A stretch of 64,000 nt of DNA. Source: Drosophila persimilis. Its lineage: Eukaryota; Arthropoda; Insecta; Diptera; Drosophilidae. A program made the translations under genes and the position numbers. The notes below the pieces were generated by a model. It was given only the letters and a program-made list of their open reading frames with translations. It did not search any database and was not told where the DNA came from. Shown here one piece after another: positions 1 to 11,506 of the stretch. The stretch covers positions 1 through 64,000 of the forward strand of contig NW_020825330.1 in the NCBI RefSeq assembly GCF_003286085.1, read 5' to 3'. Position 1 is the first letter of the stretch. Every line of letters starts with the position of its first letter.

Positions 1-1
1 A

Positions 2-607
2 AAGAATGTCATCTTCAATGAAGAAACGATACTGAGAAAGCATCGTTTAAAATTAATAACTTTTGACCTACTAAATTTAGTTGATACCATAACCCTCTTA
101 AAAGTAAACATTTTCAATACAAAAATTTTAAATAAAAACGAAATAGAGGACATTTATAAGCATGAAAAACATAATGTTGAACTGTCTGATCTGTTGGACA
201 TTGCAACGGTTAAAATAATTCGAAATGCAGATTTAATAATCATTTACATAAAATATCCTCAAATTAAAGATATTTGCAAGTTTTACCATGCAAGAGCCAT
301 CTCACAAAATGATGGAATGTTAGTTATAAGTGAAAAAGTTTGTGAATGTAAGGAGAAATACTATTTAATGAATAATTTTAAAAGTGAAACTTTTAACAAT
401 TACGCACAAATAAATTTAAAGAGTACCTGTTTCACCAATTTACTTAATGGCTTTAAAGCCAACTGCACTAAAAAAAGGGAAAAAAAACAAAGAAATAGAC
501 ATCATTCAGGATGGTGCCATATTAGTTTCAGGCAAAAATATCGTAGACAATACTACTTTGTTAGGATCGTATCTCCTTATATTCAACAACACAATTGTAA
601 TAAATAA
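2..607 (+). pseudogene. env: errantivirus env, upstream part, frame-shifted
   Basis: One frame is open from base 2 to about 480 and reads as an AT-rich, lysine/asparagine-rich extracellular portion of an insect retroviral envelope protein. It includes a CKEKYYL segment and scattered cysteines. The frame then runs into an A/G homopolymer tract (about 470-492) and continues only as a short arginine-rich tail to the stop at 605-607. The natural continuation lies in another frame starting inside 447-965. The coding sequence is therefore broken by a small indel in the homopolymer, unless this is a sequencing error. Errantivirus env proteins derive from baculovirus-type fusion glycoproteins. This copy looks non-functional as read. 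Confidence 0.55.
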
Positions 608-965
608 TATAAGCCACATAAATGATAAGGGTAAAATTCTAAAATATATATCGCATCATAGATATAGCGATTTTGAATTAGTTGATTATATACAATCAAA
701 TGATAAGCAATTTTCTTTTGATAATGTTAATATTTTAAATCCCCTTATAACATTAGGTAATACGGCCTTACCATTAACAACATTATTTTTAATCATTTTG
801 ATATTGTTAATGTTATTTTACTTCTGCTATAAATTAACCAAATTTGTACTTATTAAATCAATAAGAATACCGTCAGAAGAAATAGTGGAAAGCAACATTC
901 AAATACTGTCAGAAGAAATTAGAGCTCTATCAGAACTTCAAAATGTATCGGGACGAAACATTTAA
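447..965 (+). pseudogene. env: errantivirus env, C-terminal part with membrane anchor
   Basis: This frame carries the C-terminal portion of the envelope-like protein. After a lysine-rich start and an ectodomain segment with an N-x-T sequon (DNTTLL), it has a strongly hydrophobic stretch of about 25 residues at 770-840 (PLTTLFLIILILLMLFYF). A short basic region and a cytoplasmic tail of about 45 residues follow, with a duplicated SEEI motif (PSEEI, LSEEI). This is the usual layout of an errantivirus env end: ectodomain, anchor, tail, then the polypurine tract immediately after the stop. It overlaps the upstream env fragment in a different frame, so the two together are one broken gene. Its start as an independent ORF has no meaning. 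Confidence 0.6.
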
Positions 966-975
966 GAATGGGGGG

Positions 976-1507
976 AGTTAACGTACCCAATTCCATTGAG
1001 CTCTTATACGAGTTGTAAACAATCTTTGGTTTTCCAAAACGAAAACAATTTCAATCTTGGGCCTCCGCCTAATTGATTTCTAAGATGTACAATCTCAAGC
1101 GCCCCCGCCGCAATCCCATTCTTTGACACTCGCCTAAATGGAAAACCAATGTTTGCCCACACCCGGCTTCTCATAAACAATCTCACTCCCGGCTTTCTGC
1201 AGATCCTGCACTTTAGGCCTTTTACAGTTCTCTCTTTGGATGACGAAATCTAATACTCGGGATGGCGAAATCAATTGAAATGTTTATAGAAAAACGATTC
1301 CCGAAAGGGATCAACGATGCAAAGATCAGAAAGTTCAAATCAGTCTTGATCCAGCAGCGACACCGCAAAGTCTAGCTAAATATTAAGATCGCGCAATCCC
1401 TTGGCCCGGAATTCCTTTGTGACCCTCTACTTAAATCTATATCAGTGAAGTTCGAAGTAAAATAAAAACTTTTTAAAAACACAATCCGCTACCGCAGTTG
1501 TTTAATT
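976..1507 (+). repeat. 3' LTR of the errantivirus
   Basis: The sequence begins AGTTAAC directly after the GGGGG polypurine tract, as in gypsy-group LTRs. It holds an AATAAA polyadenylation signal at 1461-1466 and fades into TACATACATATG at about 1508. Length is about 530 bp. The right border is an estimate because the 5' LTR is outside the window. The LTR could supply a promoter or poly(A) signal within the host gene's intron. Confidence 0.55.
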
Positions 1508-2038
1508 TACATACATATGTATGTATTCTGCTGATAGCAAAGCGTGATCAAGATCGATGAACGTCAGCGCGGGGAGAAGGAAAGAGCTAACGATAATATG
1601 TTTGAGCAGTTTTCAACGCTCATGTACTGTAAATGACACACTCTTACAGGCAGCGTGTGTGGAAGAGTGAGCGTGAGAGGGGCTGGAGAGCAAGACCGAG
1701 CGTACTGTGATTCATGCCAGCGAAGACCAGTCGTGTGGATTCCCCGAAACACGAGCGAGCGCGCACATGAATGAAACGAACGAGAGACGCCAGTCGAGCC
1801 GACGAGAGCAAAGTTAGTTAGGCGAGCGCACAGAGCTGAGAGCGCTTTTCACTTTCACGTGGAACGCCATCAGCGACGCCAGCGTCAACACAAGCAGCGG
1901 CGCTGGCTGAGTTCAATCAACCCCGAGCTTTTATCAGGAATGCCTAAGTGGCGGGGTGGGGGCGGCAGAGATATTATAACGGTATAAGAGATTTTCCTTC
2001 CCATACTAACCTCCCCCTCTCTACCTCTTCTCTTGCAG
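1508..2038 (+). other. rest of the terminal intron of the first unpaired gene
   Basis: No coding frame is supported here. The stretch is rich in GAGCGAGCG and GAGAG runs at 1660-1860. It ends in a long pyrimidine tract (about 2005-2036, CTCCCCCTCTCTACCTCTTCT) followed by the 3' splice site AG at 2037-2038. The preceding exon and the 5' splice site are left of the window, beyond the retroelement. Confidence 0.6.
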
Positions 2039-2593
2039 CTCAACCTGCGCCACGTGCACCGAGATCTGCAGTTCTACGTGGGGGCCTTCAGCTACCTGCG
2101 CCACGCCCAGCTCCACTGGGACTATTCCAACACCCAGACCGAGAGTGTCATGTCCGCAGAACTGGGGCGCCTGCGCAAAAGCGCCCGCCGCGTACTTTGC
2201 AGTGTTGAGGTGGCCATCAACGCCACCAACCGTCTGTACGCCAGTAAGGGCCAAAAAAACAGCCGGCGGGCCGTGCCTCTCCTACACAGTAAGATCTTGA
2301 GCCGAGAGCTCATGGAGAAGCGCCTGCAACAATTCAAGACGCCACTCGTCCAGCTGCACCACGAGGCGGCACTGGCAGCCCGCTCCCTGCCCGCCAAGCA
2401 GCCCACCCAGTCCGTGCAGCTTGCCGTGGACGCACGCTTCGTCAAATTCGAGTACGTACAGTACTTGAACAACGCCTGGAAGATCCTTGCCAGACAGCGC
2501 AAGCAGCTCTGCCGGAATCAGAGACAAAGACAAGGCACCGCCCCTAGGCGGAGGCAGCCCAACCAGGGTCGGGGAAGGACACAATCGAATTGA
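2039..2593 (+). CDS. upd2: unpaired-family cytokine, last coding exon (probably upd2)
   Basis: This is the terminal exon of a JAK/STAT pathway ligand, 184 codons, read in frame from the splice acceptor at 2037-2038 (phase 0) to TGA. Features shared with the two other unpaired genes in the window are an opening helix with FYVGAFSYLRHAQLHWD (os has TYVASFAYLRRLQIRWD), a second helix with RRVLCSVEVAIN (os: RRILCELETAVN), a proline-rich linker, and a final helix VDARFVKFEYVQYLNNAWKI (os: IDMRFVKHHYYEFLRTMWQL). A very basic Q/R-rich tail follows. One N-x-T sequon (NAT) lies after the second helix. Upstream exons are outside the window, so the signal-peptide status cannot be seen. The name upd2 is chosen because the middle gene has the clear signal peptide expected of os and the third gene is the divergent one. 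It could instead be os. Confidence 0.82.
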   Translation, partial: LNLRHVHRDLQFYVGAFSYLRHAQLHWDYSNTQTESVMSAELGRLRKSARRVLCSVEVAINATNRLYASKGQKNSRRAVPLLHSKILSRELMEKRLQQFKTPLVQLHHEAALAARSLPAKQPTQSVQLAVDARFVKFEYVQYLNNAWKILARQRKQLCRNQRQRQGTAPRRRQPNQGRGRTQSN

Positions 2594-2705
2594 AGACCAA
2601 AGGAAGGAGAGAGCAGACAGAAAAAACAGAACCAGAGAAAGAGAGGGAGCAACCAGAGAAACCTCCGCTCCATAACGAGGCTCATTCCACCATCCCAAGA
2701 CATTT

Positions 2706-2732
2706 TTATTTATTTACCATTCGCTATTTATT
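2706..2732 (+). promoter_or_regulatory. AU-rich element in the 3' UTR
   Basis: The sequence holds the nonamer TTATTTATT at 2706-2714 and another ATTTATT at 2726-2732. UUAUUUAUU motifs are the classic target of Tis11/TTP-type decay factors in short-lived cytokine mRNAs. A function here is inferred. Confidence 0.4.
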
Positions 2733-2884
2733 AAATCAAAGTCACGAGTCACCAGTCACGAGTCACAAATCACAAACGATCCAGTCACAGGCTATGAAAA
2801 CTTGAATATGGAAAACCTAAGTCCCCGATCAAACAGAGACAACCATGGGGGAAATATACACCTCCCTCCTCTACCACCTTCGAT

Positions 2885-2917
2885 TATACTTACATATACA
2901 TATACATATACATATAA

Positions 2918-2952
<35 letters not shown>

Positions 2953-2970
2953 TATGTATGTACATATACA
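2885..2970 (+). repeat. (CATATA)n simple repeat
   Basis: Tandem ACATAT/CATATA units run across about 85 bp, followed by further TATATG-rich sequence to 3040. It is an AT microsatellite within the predicted 3' UTR. Confidence 0.85.
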
Positions 2971-3410
2971 TATATTAGATATATATATATGTCTATATTT
3001 ATATCTCTAGACATACATATATATTATCTAGATATATTGCATGCATTTCCTTTTTTTTAATAGATCTAAGCCTCTTTGTATTATTTATTACGACAGCTCG
3101 CCAAGATCTGCCGTGCATTCTGCTAGATCCTAAGATCACCTTTTATCGATTACCAACCGTTTCCTTGTATTACGATGCTGTGATAATAGATGTAAAGCTC
3201 CATTCCAATGCAATATAACCGAACCCATGCTGGCACTTACTTATGTACACCAATCAAAGCAATGAAATCCAACGGAACTTGTACGTCTCCCCTCTATATA
3301 CGGACTAAATATCCGAAAAATGTATAGGCTATGTATTGTAAAGGATAGGATTTTTTTAAAATCATATTCAAATACAAGAAAAAATTAAAGTACAAAAATC
3401 GAAGCAGTTT

Positions 3411-6400
3411 TCCTGATAGGGATCCATCTTCCTCTTCATCGCCCCGTGTGGGCCCTCCTTCCAACTAATTGTCTGGCGCCATATCAATTACAGCGCTCAC
3501 AAAGTAAGGGAATCCGTAATCCATTCCCGGCACATTGCTCATACGTCGTAGAGCTGGACCATGGTCTCTCTACCTCTATGTGCTCGCTCTTCATCTAAGC
3601 GAAAGGGAGACATAAAAGTGTCCAAACAATTTCCTTTTACGACCATCTCCCCTCTGCGGCGGCTTTAATTGCAGTCGCAGTTACAGCCGAAGAAGAGAAT
3701 TACGCGGCTTTTATAGACTTGTTCAAATATTTTATGAGACATATAATAATTCTTCGGCGTGGGTCATCCTAACTCACCTTTGTTTGGCCACAGCAACAGG
3801 CAAAAAGGGGGAAGGGAGGGGAAACACAATACCATTTTACGACAAGAAATTTTTGTCGCTTCTCTTGATACCTCACTCCTTACCAGTCCCTGTCCCTGTC
3901 CCTGTTCCTATTCCCATTCTCCATCTCCATTTAAAAATCCAGTCCTTATCACCTGGCAGAGATCTACTTGCGCACCTTCACTCGACTCTTGGCTCTCAGT
4001 TCTGGATATGATGTTTCCCTCCTCCACCTCCTTCTGCTGCTGCTGGGTCGCGGTTTCCCCGAGTACCCGAATCGGGCTTATCGCACACAATCAGCAATTG
4101 TCATTAATTTCGGACTCTGTGTACGTGCTCCGATTTGTCTGCTCAGCGCTTATTTTCCGTGTTCTTCCCCAGTGACTGATTCAACAATTTAATATGCTAC
4201 AGATAGAGAGACAGAGAGAGAGAGAGAGAGATCATTCTCAGCCTGGGCCCCCATTAAAGATGGTTATCGCCTTGATTTTATTGTGTCCTCTCCCTGCTGC
4301 AGCCTCTTTCACTCTGATCTCTGCCCTGATCTTGGCCAGGTCCAAGGCGCACATGCAACTATGCGCGATCCCATTCATGGCCAGGCATCTCCCTCGCTCC
4401 TGTGAAACTTTGCATGCAGACAGCGTGCACATTGAATTCCCTTCCCGTTCGCTCCCTGGTGCAACCCTTCCGTTTGGTGGCTGCTCCATTCAGGTGCACG
4501 TAGCACGCATCTATCCTGAGTTTAAATAGGTTTTTATTGGCCTGACCTTTATTAAATTGAAAATTATGTCTTTCTATGAGAAATGTTGAAATTTCTTCAT
4601 CTCCAGCTTCGTTCTCCTTCTGCGCCGGCCATATTCGTTCAGGAGTTCATTTGGCTTTGCATAATTTGCAATTTTTTGAAAGGAGTAGAAACACGCAATA
4701 TTAAATGTATGAAACTTTGAACATTCCTTAAAATATTTACTTTCTTTTTAAGAATATTTTATGCTGATATGTAGTTTTTTGTCTTATTTTCGGCTTCATA
4801 ATTGTATATAATATTCAAAGTATTCAGAAAGGTAACCGTGCTGGGTATCCCACAAGTCGAGGCTGTTCGTGCTGTTCCGACTCAGTTCTCTGCCCCACCT
4901 GCCTCCTGCTGAATGAACTTTTGCGCCTGCCTCTGATCTAATCTAAATGTTCATTTTGTTTTTGTTTCGCATTTCAGTCTCCTCACTCTGCTCGTAGCGT
5001 GGCCGGTCACGTGCAGGGAGCTGTCCCCATAGAACTGTTTTTTGGTTCGGCTCCCTCCTCGTTCCTGGCCCCGGTCTAACTCGCCGACAATTAATTTAAA
5101 ATATCTTATTTCATTTATGTTTTTCTTGTTTTCCCCCTGTATTTTTTATTCGTTTTTGTTATTTTTAACTTGTATTTGCCGTGTGTATTTTTGAGTTATG
5201 TTTTCCGCTACAGATTTCTTTAGATAATGGCGTTACATTTATGTTCCCTGAGTGATCCCAAAAAAAAAAACTGTCAAAGAGCGAGGGCTTGTGCAATGAG
5301 CTGCCCGCCCACCAAGGAGGTGTTTCGTGTGGTTCCCCAGCATCAGCATTATCATTATTATCTCCTCATCATCATCGCGATTGCAAAACGATTTTCAGTG
5401 TCGTCTCCCCTTCTGCTGGGTTTTAGAGTTGAACTCTCCATTTCTCTCCGATTCTCCCACGGAGCTGGAACTGCTGGCTCAGCCATCCACAAGCAGCTTA
5501 TGGGAATCGGCATCCCAAGGGGGGTGGATGGCTCTACTTAGGTGCTAAAATCTCTGTCGGTTCTTGCCCAAGCCTCAAGTCTCAGCAGTTTCTCCATTCA
5601 CGGAATCGAGCACTCTATTTTCTGCTGCTTCTGCAGCTGCTCTTTACCAATCCCCCACCTCTCTTGGCTCCCCGCTATAGGATTTAATATAATTGTTGAG
5701 ATGCAAAATCCGAGGTTGATCTCGATCTTGCACTCGATTTGCTGACGCCATCGAAACGGCGATGGACGCAGGGAGAGGAAATTTCCAGCGAAAATAAAAA
5801 CTTAAAGGAATATTTACCCTTGAGAGGAAGTAGGCTACCCCAAAATCCATTCCATAACCCCTGTATTATGAAATTAATTTTCTCGAGCTTAAGTATAGTT
5901 TCTCAAAGTAATGTTATTTTTATCTAGCTGTCAGTTGGAATGATTTTTCATATGAGCACAGCAACCATTTCTGCAATATTTTCAAATTACTTCCCCAAAA
6001 ATTTAGCCTTTCATTGAACATCTGACCAAGGTCCGATTGGTCCTGGAATCGGCACTGAAGTCAGCACCCGTCAAGGCGGCGCCTTGACCCAAATAAATTA
6101 CGCTCACTTAACAATGAGCCAGCCCTTGTCCGGGTTTTGGCGTTTTCACACACCTCTCCCTCATCCCATTTGGCAGCGTTTTCCGCTTAATAAGGTCAAA
6201 AGGTGTTTTCAATTGCAAAATGGGAATCAATTGTACAGCGGAGGAATAGAAAAACTGCACTCGAAAACCGAGAAACAAAAAGTGAAAAAAATATGAAAGA
6301 GTCCCTTCGCACACAGATCAAAGAAGACGCGCCCACTTTACAATGCTAAACAAATAACGAACGACAATTGTATTTAATTCAGTAGGACAAAGGGGATATT

Positions 6401-9400
6401 GGGATAGGAGTATTTGCTACTTGGTATATGGTATATGAACTGGTTGTGGATAGAGGCAGCTGGCCAGGACAATAAAGTGATCAGAGCCAGGACAATGAAG
6501 CATTTTTAATTGTCAATGAATTCTGTGGCAACGGCAGCGGCACTCTTGACCTTTTGCGGCTATTTGGGAAACAGTTGCCCCTTCATTCCACTCTGTCGCC
6601 TCTCCTCCAGCGGCTGTGCGAAAAAGGTGGACACCACCCAAGTGAGAAGTCTATACGAAGCACACAATACGAGTGTTTCATCCGATTCTGGCGCGGCTTC
6701 TGGGTCTCAGTGTGCGCAACAATGGAATCGTTATAATTAATGGCCATCCTGGCGCCAGACTATTGGGACACAGACTCCAGAGAGAGGGAGCAGTCAGAAT
6801 GCAGGAGGCAGGAAAGAGAAGCCTCTCTGCGAGAACCAACAAAGAAACATCGCCAGGAAAGAAACTTTGTATCTGATTCGGAGTCCCGTTCGGAGTCAGT
6901 CAGCGAGATAAAGCGATAGAGAGAGACACAGCAGAGAATTGCCGGAAAATTTATGAACGTGTGCCTGCTGTATCCTTACCAACCAGGGGACGGGGGCCCT
7001 TATCAGGCACCACGATCGGGGAGGCAAACAGAACAGAAGAGGGGAAGGAGAAGCGAGTCAATCAGTCAAACATGAAAGCAATCACTCAATGGGCACACAC
7101 ACGTTGCGGAGGGGTGGGAGTGAGAGTCTCCCTAGAGATGGAGAAGGAGAGAGGGAATCACAAGTGGCCCGACAAATATTGACCGAACCCCTTTAGGTCG
7201 CAACAAGGACCCCGAGAGTCAAGAACTTCACAAAGGAGTGTGATGGACAAATATTTGGATATCAACTTTTCGTGCGGGATTAAGGGCCATTGAAGACCAT
7301 TCCTAACCGATCGGAACCGATCTGAACCGATCCGAATAATGAAGAATGCGGTATAGTTCTTGTGAACGTTTTTAGCCCGAGTGTCAGAGTGCCAGTGCCA
7401 ATGCAAGTTACAGTCACAATGTCAAAGTCGTCTTTCTGTACATATGTAATCCTTGGCAGTTCATTAAACTGATGTTGACTCGACTCGAGTTAATTGGTTG
7501 CCCATTATGGGCCTGAGACTGGAGATGGAGTAAGAGATTCAGTTGGCCCTGGACCTGGTACGGACTGCAGCTGCACCTGACCGAGGAAAAGCACAGGCAC
7601 AACTCTCCTCCGGCAATATTTGATTAACAAATCCCCACGACTGGCTAAGGCGAGGACCACAACTGGGGATGGGTTGGCATGGCCAAGTGTGGCGATCCCT
7701 GGCTAGCTAACGGACGGCAAAGACTAATTGTTGCTGACTAATATGACAAGGTTCTCATTCAATTAAAATATCCATATCTAGTGCAATTAGATGGCTGGAC
7801 AAAAGTCCACATTGCGGCGAATCATTAAACTTGCACGAATTATTGCACGCACTTTGTCATACATTTTAATTTCCCTTTGCTGCAGCGGTAGCTCTGTCGT
7901 CGTACCCCAAGACCCTCAAGATCACGATTCAGTTTGAGCTTGCTTTTGGCCTGAAAAGGGGCTGCTTTGTAGCTACAACTAAATCGCAGACGCACCGTCA
8001 AGCAAAGATCTTCGGAGATCTGTGCTATGTGGGCTCCACACACATTAGCAATTACGCTCATTACACTTAATTACAGAAAACTAGGAGTGCATGAAGATTT
8101 CCAGATGTGGACGGACGACTGGACTCCACTCCGAATGCGAATGCGAACATGAACCACAGCGAGAGCCAGAGCCGAGTCACAGCCCGAAAAAGACTTGGAA
8201 GCGGACCTGCCTCTGTTGGCATAACAGTGCCTGTGCTTGGATCTGGGCCCCTGTCTGGACCTCCGTCTCCGTCTACGTTTGCGTCCGAGCTGTTGTCTTC
8301 ATACAAGAGAGAGGATCACGAGCATGCAGAGCAAGTGAATTATTGCAGTCTCATTATGTGCGATGAGTTATGTATGGCGTATTGCTTTCGTCGTTGGAGT
8401 AGTCGTCGTCGTCAGCTCGTCAGCCCGTCAGCGTACCCATCGCCGCGTCTTGGAAAGTGCTCGTGTATCTGCATTGTAACATCCGAAACATTCGAGCCAG
8501 CAGACATACGACCGGCCATCTGTCAGGCCAGGCTCCGTACTGATCTGTGCTGTAGTACCGTCCCGTCCTCGGCGAAGAATGTAGTGTGATGGTCGCCTAA
8601 ATCAAGCGTACTTAGCGAATGATTTACATTCCGAAAAACAGCAAACACACTGCTTTACAGTATGTGATGTTATGCGAGCAGCAACATCTACAACAGCAAC
8701 CACACCTATGTGTGTGCGTATGCCCCACAACGCTGCAAGCAGTAGAGACAGCCACAGCAAGCGGTTAGAGCTTCACGAATCACGAGACCTCCTACAGCTA
8801 TAAAATGAGATACGCATTTCATTTGGCAATATTTAATATTATACGATTTTTCTCGCAACTTTTATTCCACACAAAAAATATGACGCTCAAGTGAAAATTA
8901 TATTGACAAGATACAAAAACAACGACTTTTTTCTATTAAAACTAGCAGTTTTTCCTAATAATCGTTGCAGGCCCAGCGACCTTCCTCTGAGCAGCGATAT
9001 ACCACAGCGAACACACTGTGAGGCAAGCGATAATAAGCAGCAACGTCACGCGGGATGCGGAAAATGACAGAAGATGGTGGAAAACGGTGGAAGACGCACC
9101 GCTTAAGTCGGGGACGGGACGCTTCCTCGCATAAATATCACCAGCAATTACTCAGTCATAAGTCTGCCGCTCGCTCGTTTGCTGTCATGACATGAGTAAC
9201 TCTGCTCTGGCAATGCCCGCTCTATAAGGCCAGCGCCGAGATCTCTCCTTTAATGCTCCTGCATCAACACACCCCAGACCTCCGCGCAAGCCCACCAGCC
9301 AGCCTTCCTCCTTGGATTGTGCGCCCAACTTTGCCTCTGGGCACTGCGAAACGGACATCGAGTCGGTGCTGAAGATGTGGCTAACGTTGAAGATGAAGAT

Positions 9401-10405
9401 GAAGCTGGGTGATGTCGATGGCGATGGGGACTGCTCTTCGCTGTTCTGGTGTTGGTTTGGTAAATTTTTACAACTTTTATAAACAGTTTGGTGTGAGAGG
9501 CGGTAATTTGTTAAAGCTTCCTTACTTTTCAACACTCCAAAAAACAGATAAAAAGGTAGAGGGATAGGGAGAGAGAGAGAGGGAGAGTGAGAGTGAGAGA
9601 AAGAAAAATAGGAGCTTCTTCTGCTTCTACTCATTTTTTTTGTGCTCTTGAGTGGTAGTCTGTTTTAAATCCTTGCGACTACTTTGTCTTGTTGATAAAT
9701 CTGCATGGCCATCCATCTAGACGCATGCCAGTTCCACTAGGCAGTTCATCATGATCATCTAACCACGGATGTTGGGGATGATCATGAAAGAGCTGCCTCC
9801 TTAAGTAGATCTAACGTCATTCATAACCAGGAGGGTGTGCCAGGACTCGAGCACTTGCTTCCTCAATACAAATCATACAAGGATGACAGAATCTGACAGC
9901 GGAATAGACAATGGGGTTGGGGCTGGAGCTAAGGCTGAGGATCCTTCTTGTCCTGACTGCCGCGGGCCTTCCATCCATCCACCATTCTCTGCCCAGCCAA
10001 GGCTAAATAAAAATGTTGAGCATCTTGAACAAATTGTAATTCGTATTTATTTATAGCCCGACTTCCGTTCCAGTTATGTATGTATTTTCAGAGTCCTGCT
10101 CTGTCTGACGTCATTGACTAGCGGGGAAGATAGAGCTGTGGAGGAGCCTATCAGAGCCAAAGTCCAGCTCCCATTCTCACTCAGAAACAGTTGTGATAAG
10201 CGAAGTGCAGCCGAGCCCCAATCGCCGGCTGGCTCTGAGTCTGCCACGTACTCCTACCCTATGGGGCATAAGTGTCGTCATCGAGCTTGTTGTAGCTGTG
10301 GCTGCTGCCATAGAGTCAATAACCAGACAGCACCACGGCAACAAGTTGTTGTTTTTCGCGTCGTCAGCGTCTCCGTCATCGGTATTTGTACCCTTTCTGA
10401 GGGTA
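3411..10405. other. intergenic DNA between the two tail-to-tail unpaired genes, left part
   Basis: No reading frame here has exon-like codon use, splice sites and a plausible product together. Short frames that exist are low-complexity: proline/serine or valine repeats from CCCTGT repeats at 3887-3912, arginine/glutamate from GA repeats at 4200-4230 and 9560-9605. Given that regulatory DNA of the os locus is known to spread over tens of kilobases in D. melanogaster, enhancers are likely here, but I cannot point to one. Confidence 0.5.
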
Positions 10406-11506
10406 TTTTTATACCCGATACTCAAAATGAGTATTGGGGTATATTAGATTTGTGGTAAAAGTGGATGTGTGTAACGACCAGAAGGAATCGTTTCCGACCC
10501 CATAAAGTATATATATTCTTGATCAGAATTAATAGCCGAGTCGATTCAGCCATGTCCGTCTGTCCGTCCGTCCGTCTGTCCGTCCGTCTGTCCGTCCGTC
10601 CGTCTGTCCGTCCCCTTCAGCGCCTAGTGCTCAAAGACTATAAGAGCTAGAGTAACGATGTTTTGGATCCAGAATTCTGTGATATGTCACTGCTACAAAG
10701 CCACAAAGGGCGAAAACCTGTGGCATCCACAATTTCGACGATACGAGAAAACTAAAAACGCAGAATCGTAGAAGAAGACTATATCTTCTAGAGTGTAAAA
10801 TCTGAACCAGATCGTATAATTATCATAGCCAGAATCAATAAAACAATTTCATTTTTTCTCGCTCTGTCTCTCTCTAACACACAGGTTTTAATGGTCGGTT
10901 TTGCCAATTGCAAAATATGAGTTCAAGGATCTCAGAACCTATAAGAGCCAGAGCAACCAAATTTGATATCCACACTCCTGTGATATCGGACCTTTACCAT
11001 TTTTTGTCAAAATTTCGCCACACCCCCTTCCGCCCCCGCAAAGGACGAAAACCTGAGGCATCCACAAATCTCAGAGACTATTAAGGCTAGAGTAACCAAA
11101 TTTGGTACACACACTACTTCAAGATGTCACTATAAAACGTATATCTCAAAATTTCGCCCCACCCCCTTCCGCCCCCACGAAGGACGAAAATTTGTTGCAT
11201 CCACAATATTGAGGATACAAGAAAACTAAAAACGCAGAATCATAGATAATGACCATATCTATGCGGTTGCTGAATCTGGATCAGATCAGATCATTTTTAT
11301 AGCCAAAAGGAACAAATCAATTTGCAGTGGCTACGCAGCGCCCGACGTCACGCTCAGACTGATTTTCTGTCTCTCTCGCACGTGTCGTTCTTTGTCGTGT
11401 CGTTTAATATTGGCGGCGTCTGCCGGAGGAGAGCCATACAGACTAAGTATCGGGTATAACTGTAGAGTTGCGGTGTCCGCAGCAACTCACAACGTTCCCC
11501 CTCGTT
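10406..11506 (+). mobile_element. DINE-1/ISY-type Helitron, near full length (copy 1)
   Basis: A 1.1 kb non-autonomous rolling-circle element. The 5' end reads TTTTTATACCCGATACTC. It is followed by the conserved block CATAAAGTATATATATTCTT at 10500-10520, GAGTCGATT and a CCGTCTGTCCGTC microsatellite (10556-10615). The 3' end has a GTTGC-n10-GCAAC hairpin (11467-11485) and finishes ACGTTCCCCCTCGTT. No terminal inverted repeats or target duplication are visible, as expected for Helitrons. The 25 bp before it (GTACCCTTTCTGAGGGTA) resemble another DINE-1 5' end, so the site may be nested. It encodes nothing. Confidence 0.85.

Larger units (their letters stand above)
1..1507 (+). mobile_element. 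3' part of a gypsy-like errantivirus (env end, polypurine tract, 3' LTR)
   Basis: The left edge of the window enters an LTR retroelement of the insect errantivirus (gypsy) type. Seen in order: an AT-rich envelope-like reading frame ending at 965, a purine run at 967-977 that would serve as plus-strand primer, an LTR starting AGTTAAC at 976, and an AATAAA signal at 1461-1466. The element probably ends near 1507, followed by TACATACATATG. TACATA-like sites are the known preferred target of gypsy. The gag, pol and 5' LTR would lie left of the window. The element runs in the same direction as the unpaired gene and sits in the intron before that gene's last exon. The family assignment is by architecture, not by database match. 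Confidence 0.7.
2594..3410 (+). other. predicted 3' UTR of the first unpaired gene
   Basis: This is AT-rich non-coding sequence after the stop. It contains an AU-rich element (TTATTTATT at 2706-2714, with further ATTTA at 2725-2731), a (CATATA)n simple repeat at about 2890-2970, and an ATTAAA poly(A) signal variant at 3384-3389 that I use as the likely end. No AATAAA was found nearer the stop. The end is an estimate. Confidence 0.5.

Noticed and set aside
8107-8589. 160-codon + strand frame rich in serine and proline
   Set aside because: It overlaps a minus-strand frame of similar length, is built partly from GAATGC and GAGCCA repeats, and has no convincing start context or splice signals.
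9185-9634. 149-codon minus-strand frame
   Set aside because: The start derives from a GA/CT repeat and the rest has no domain, no signal peptide and no splice evidence.
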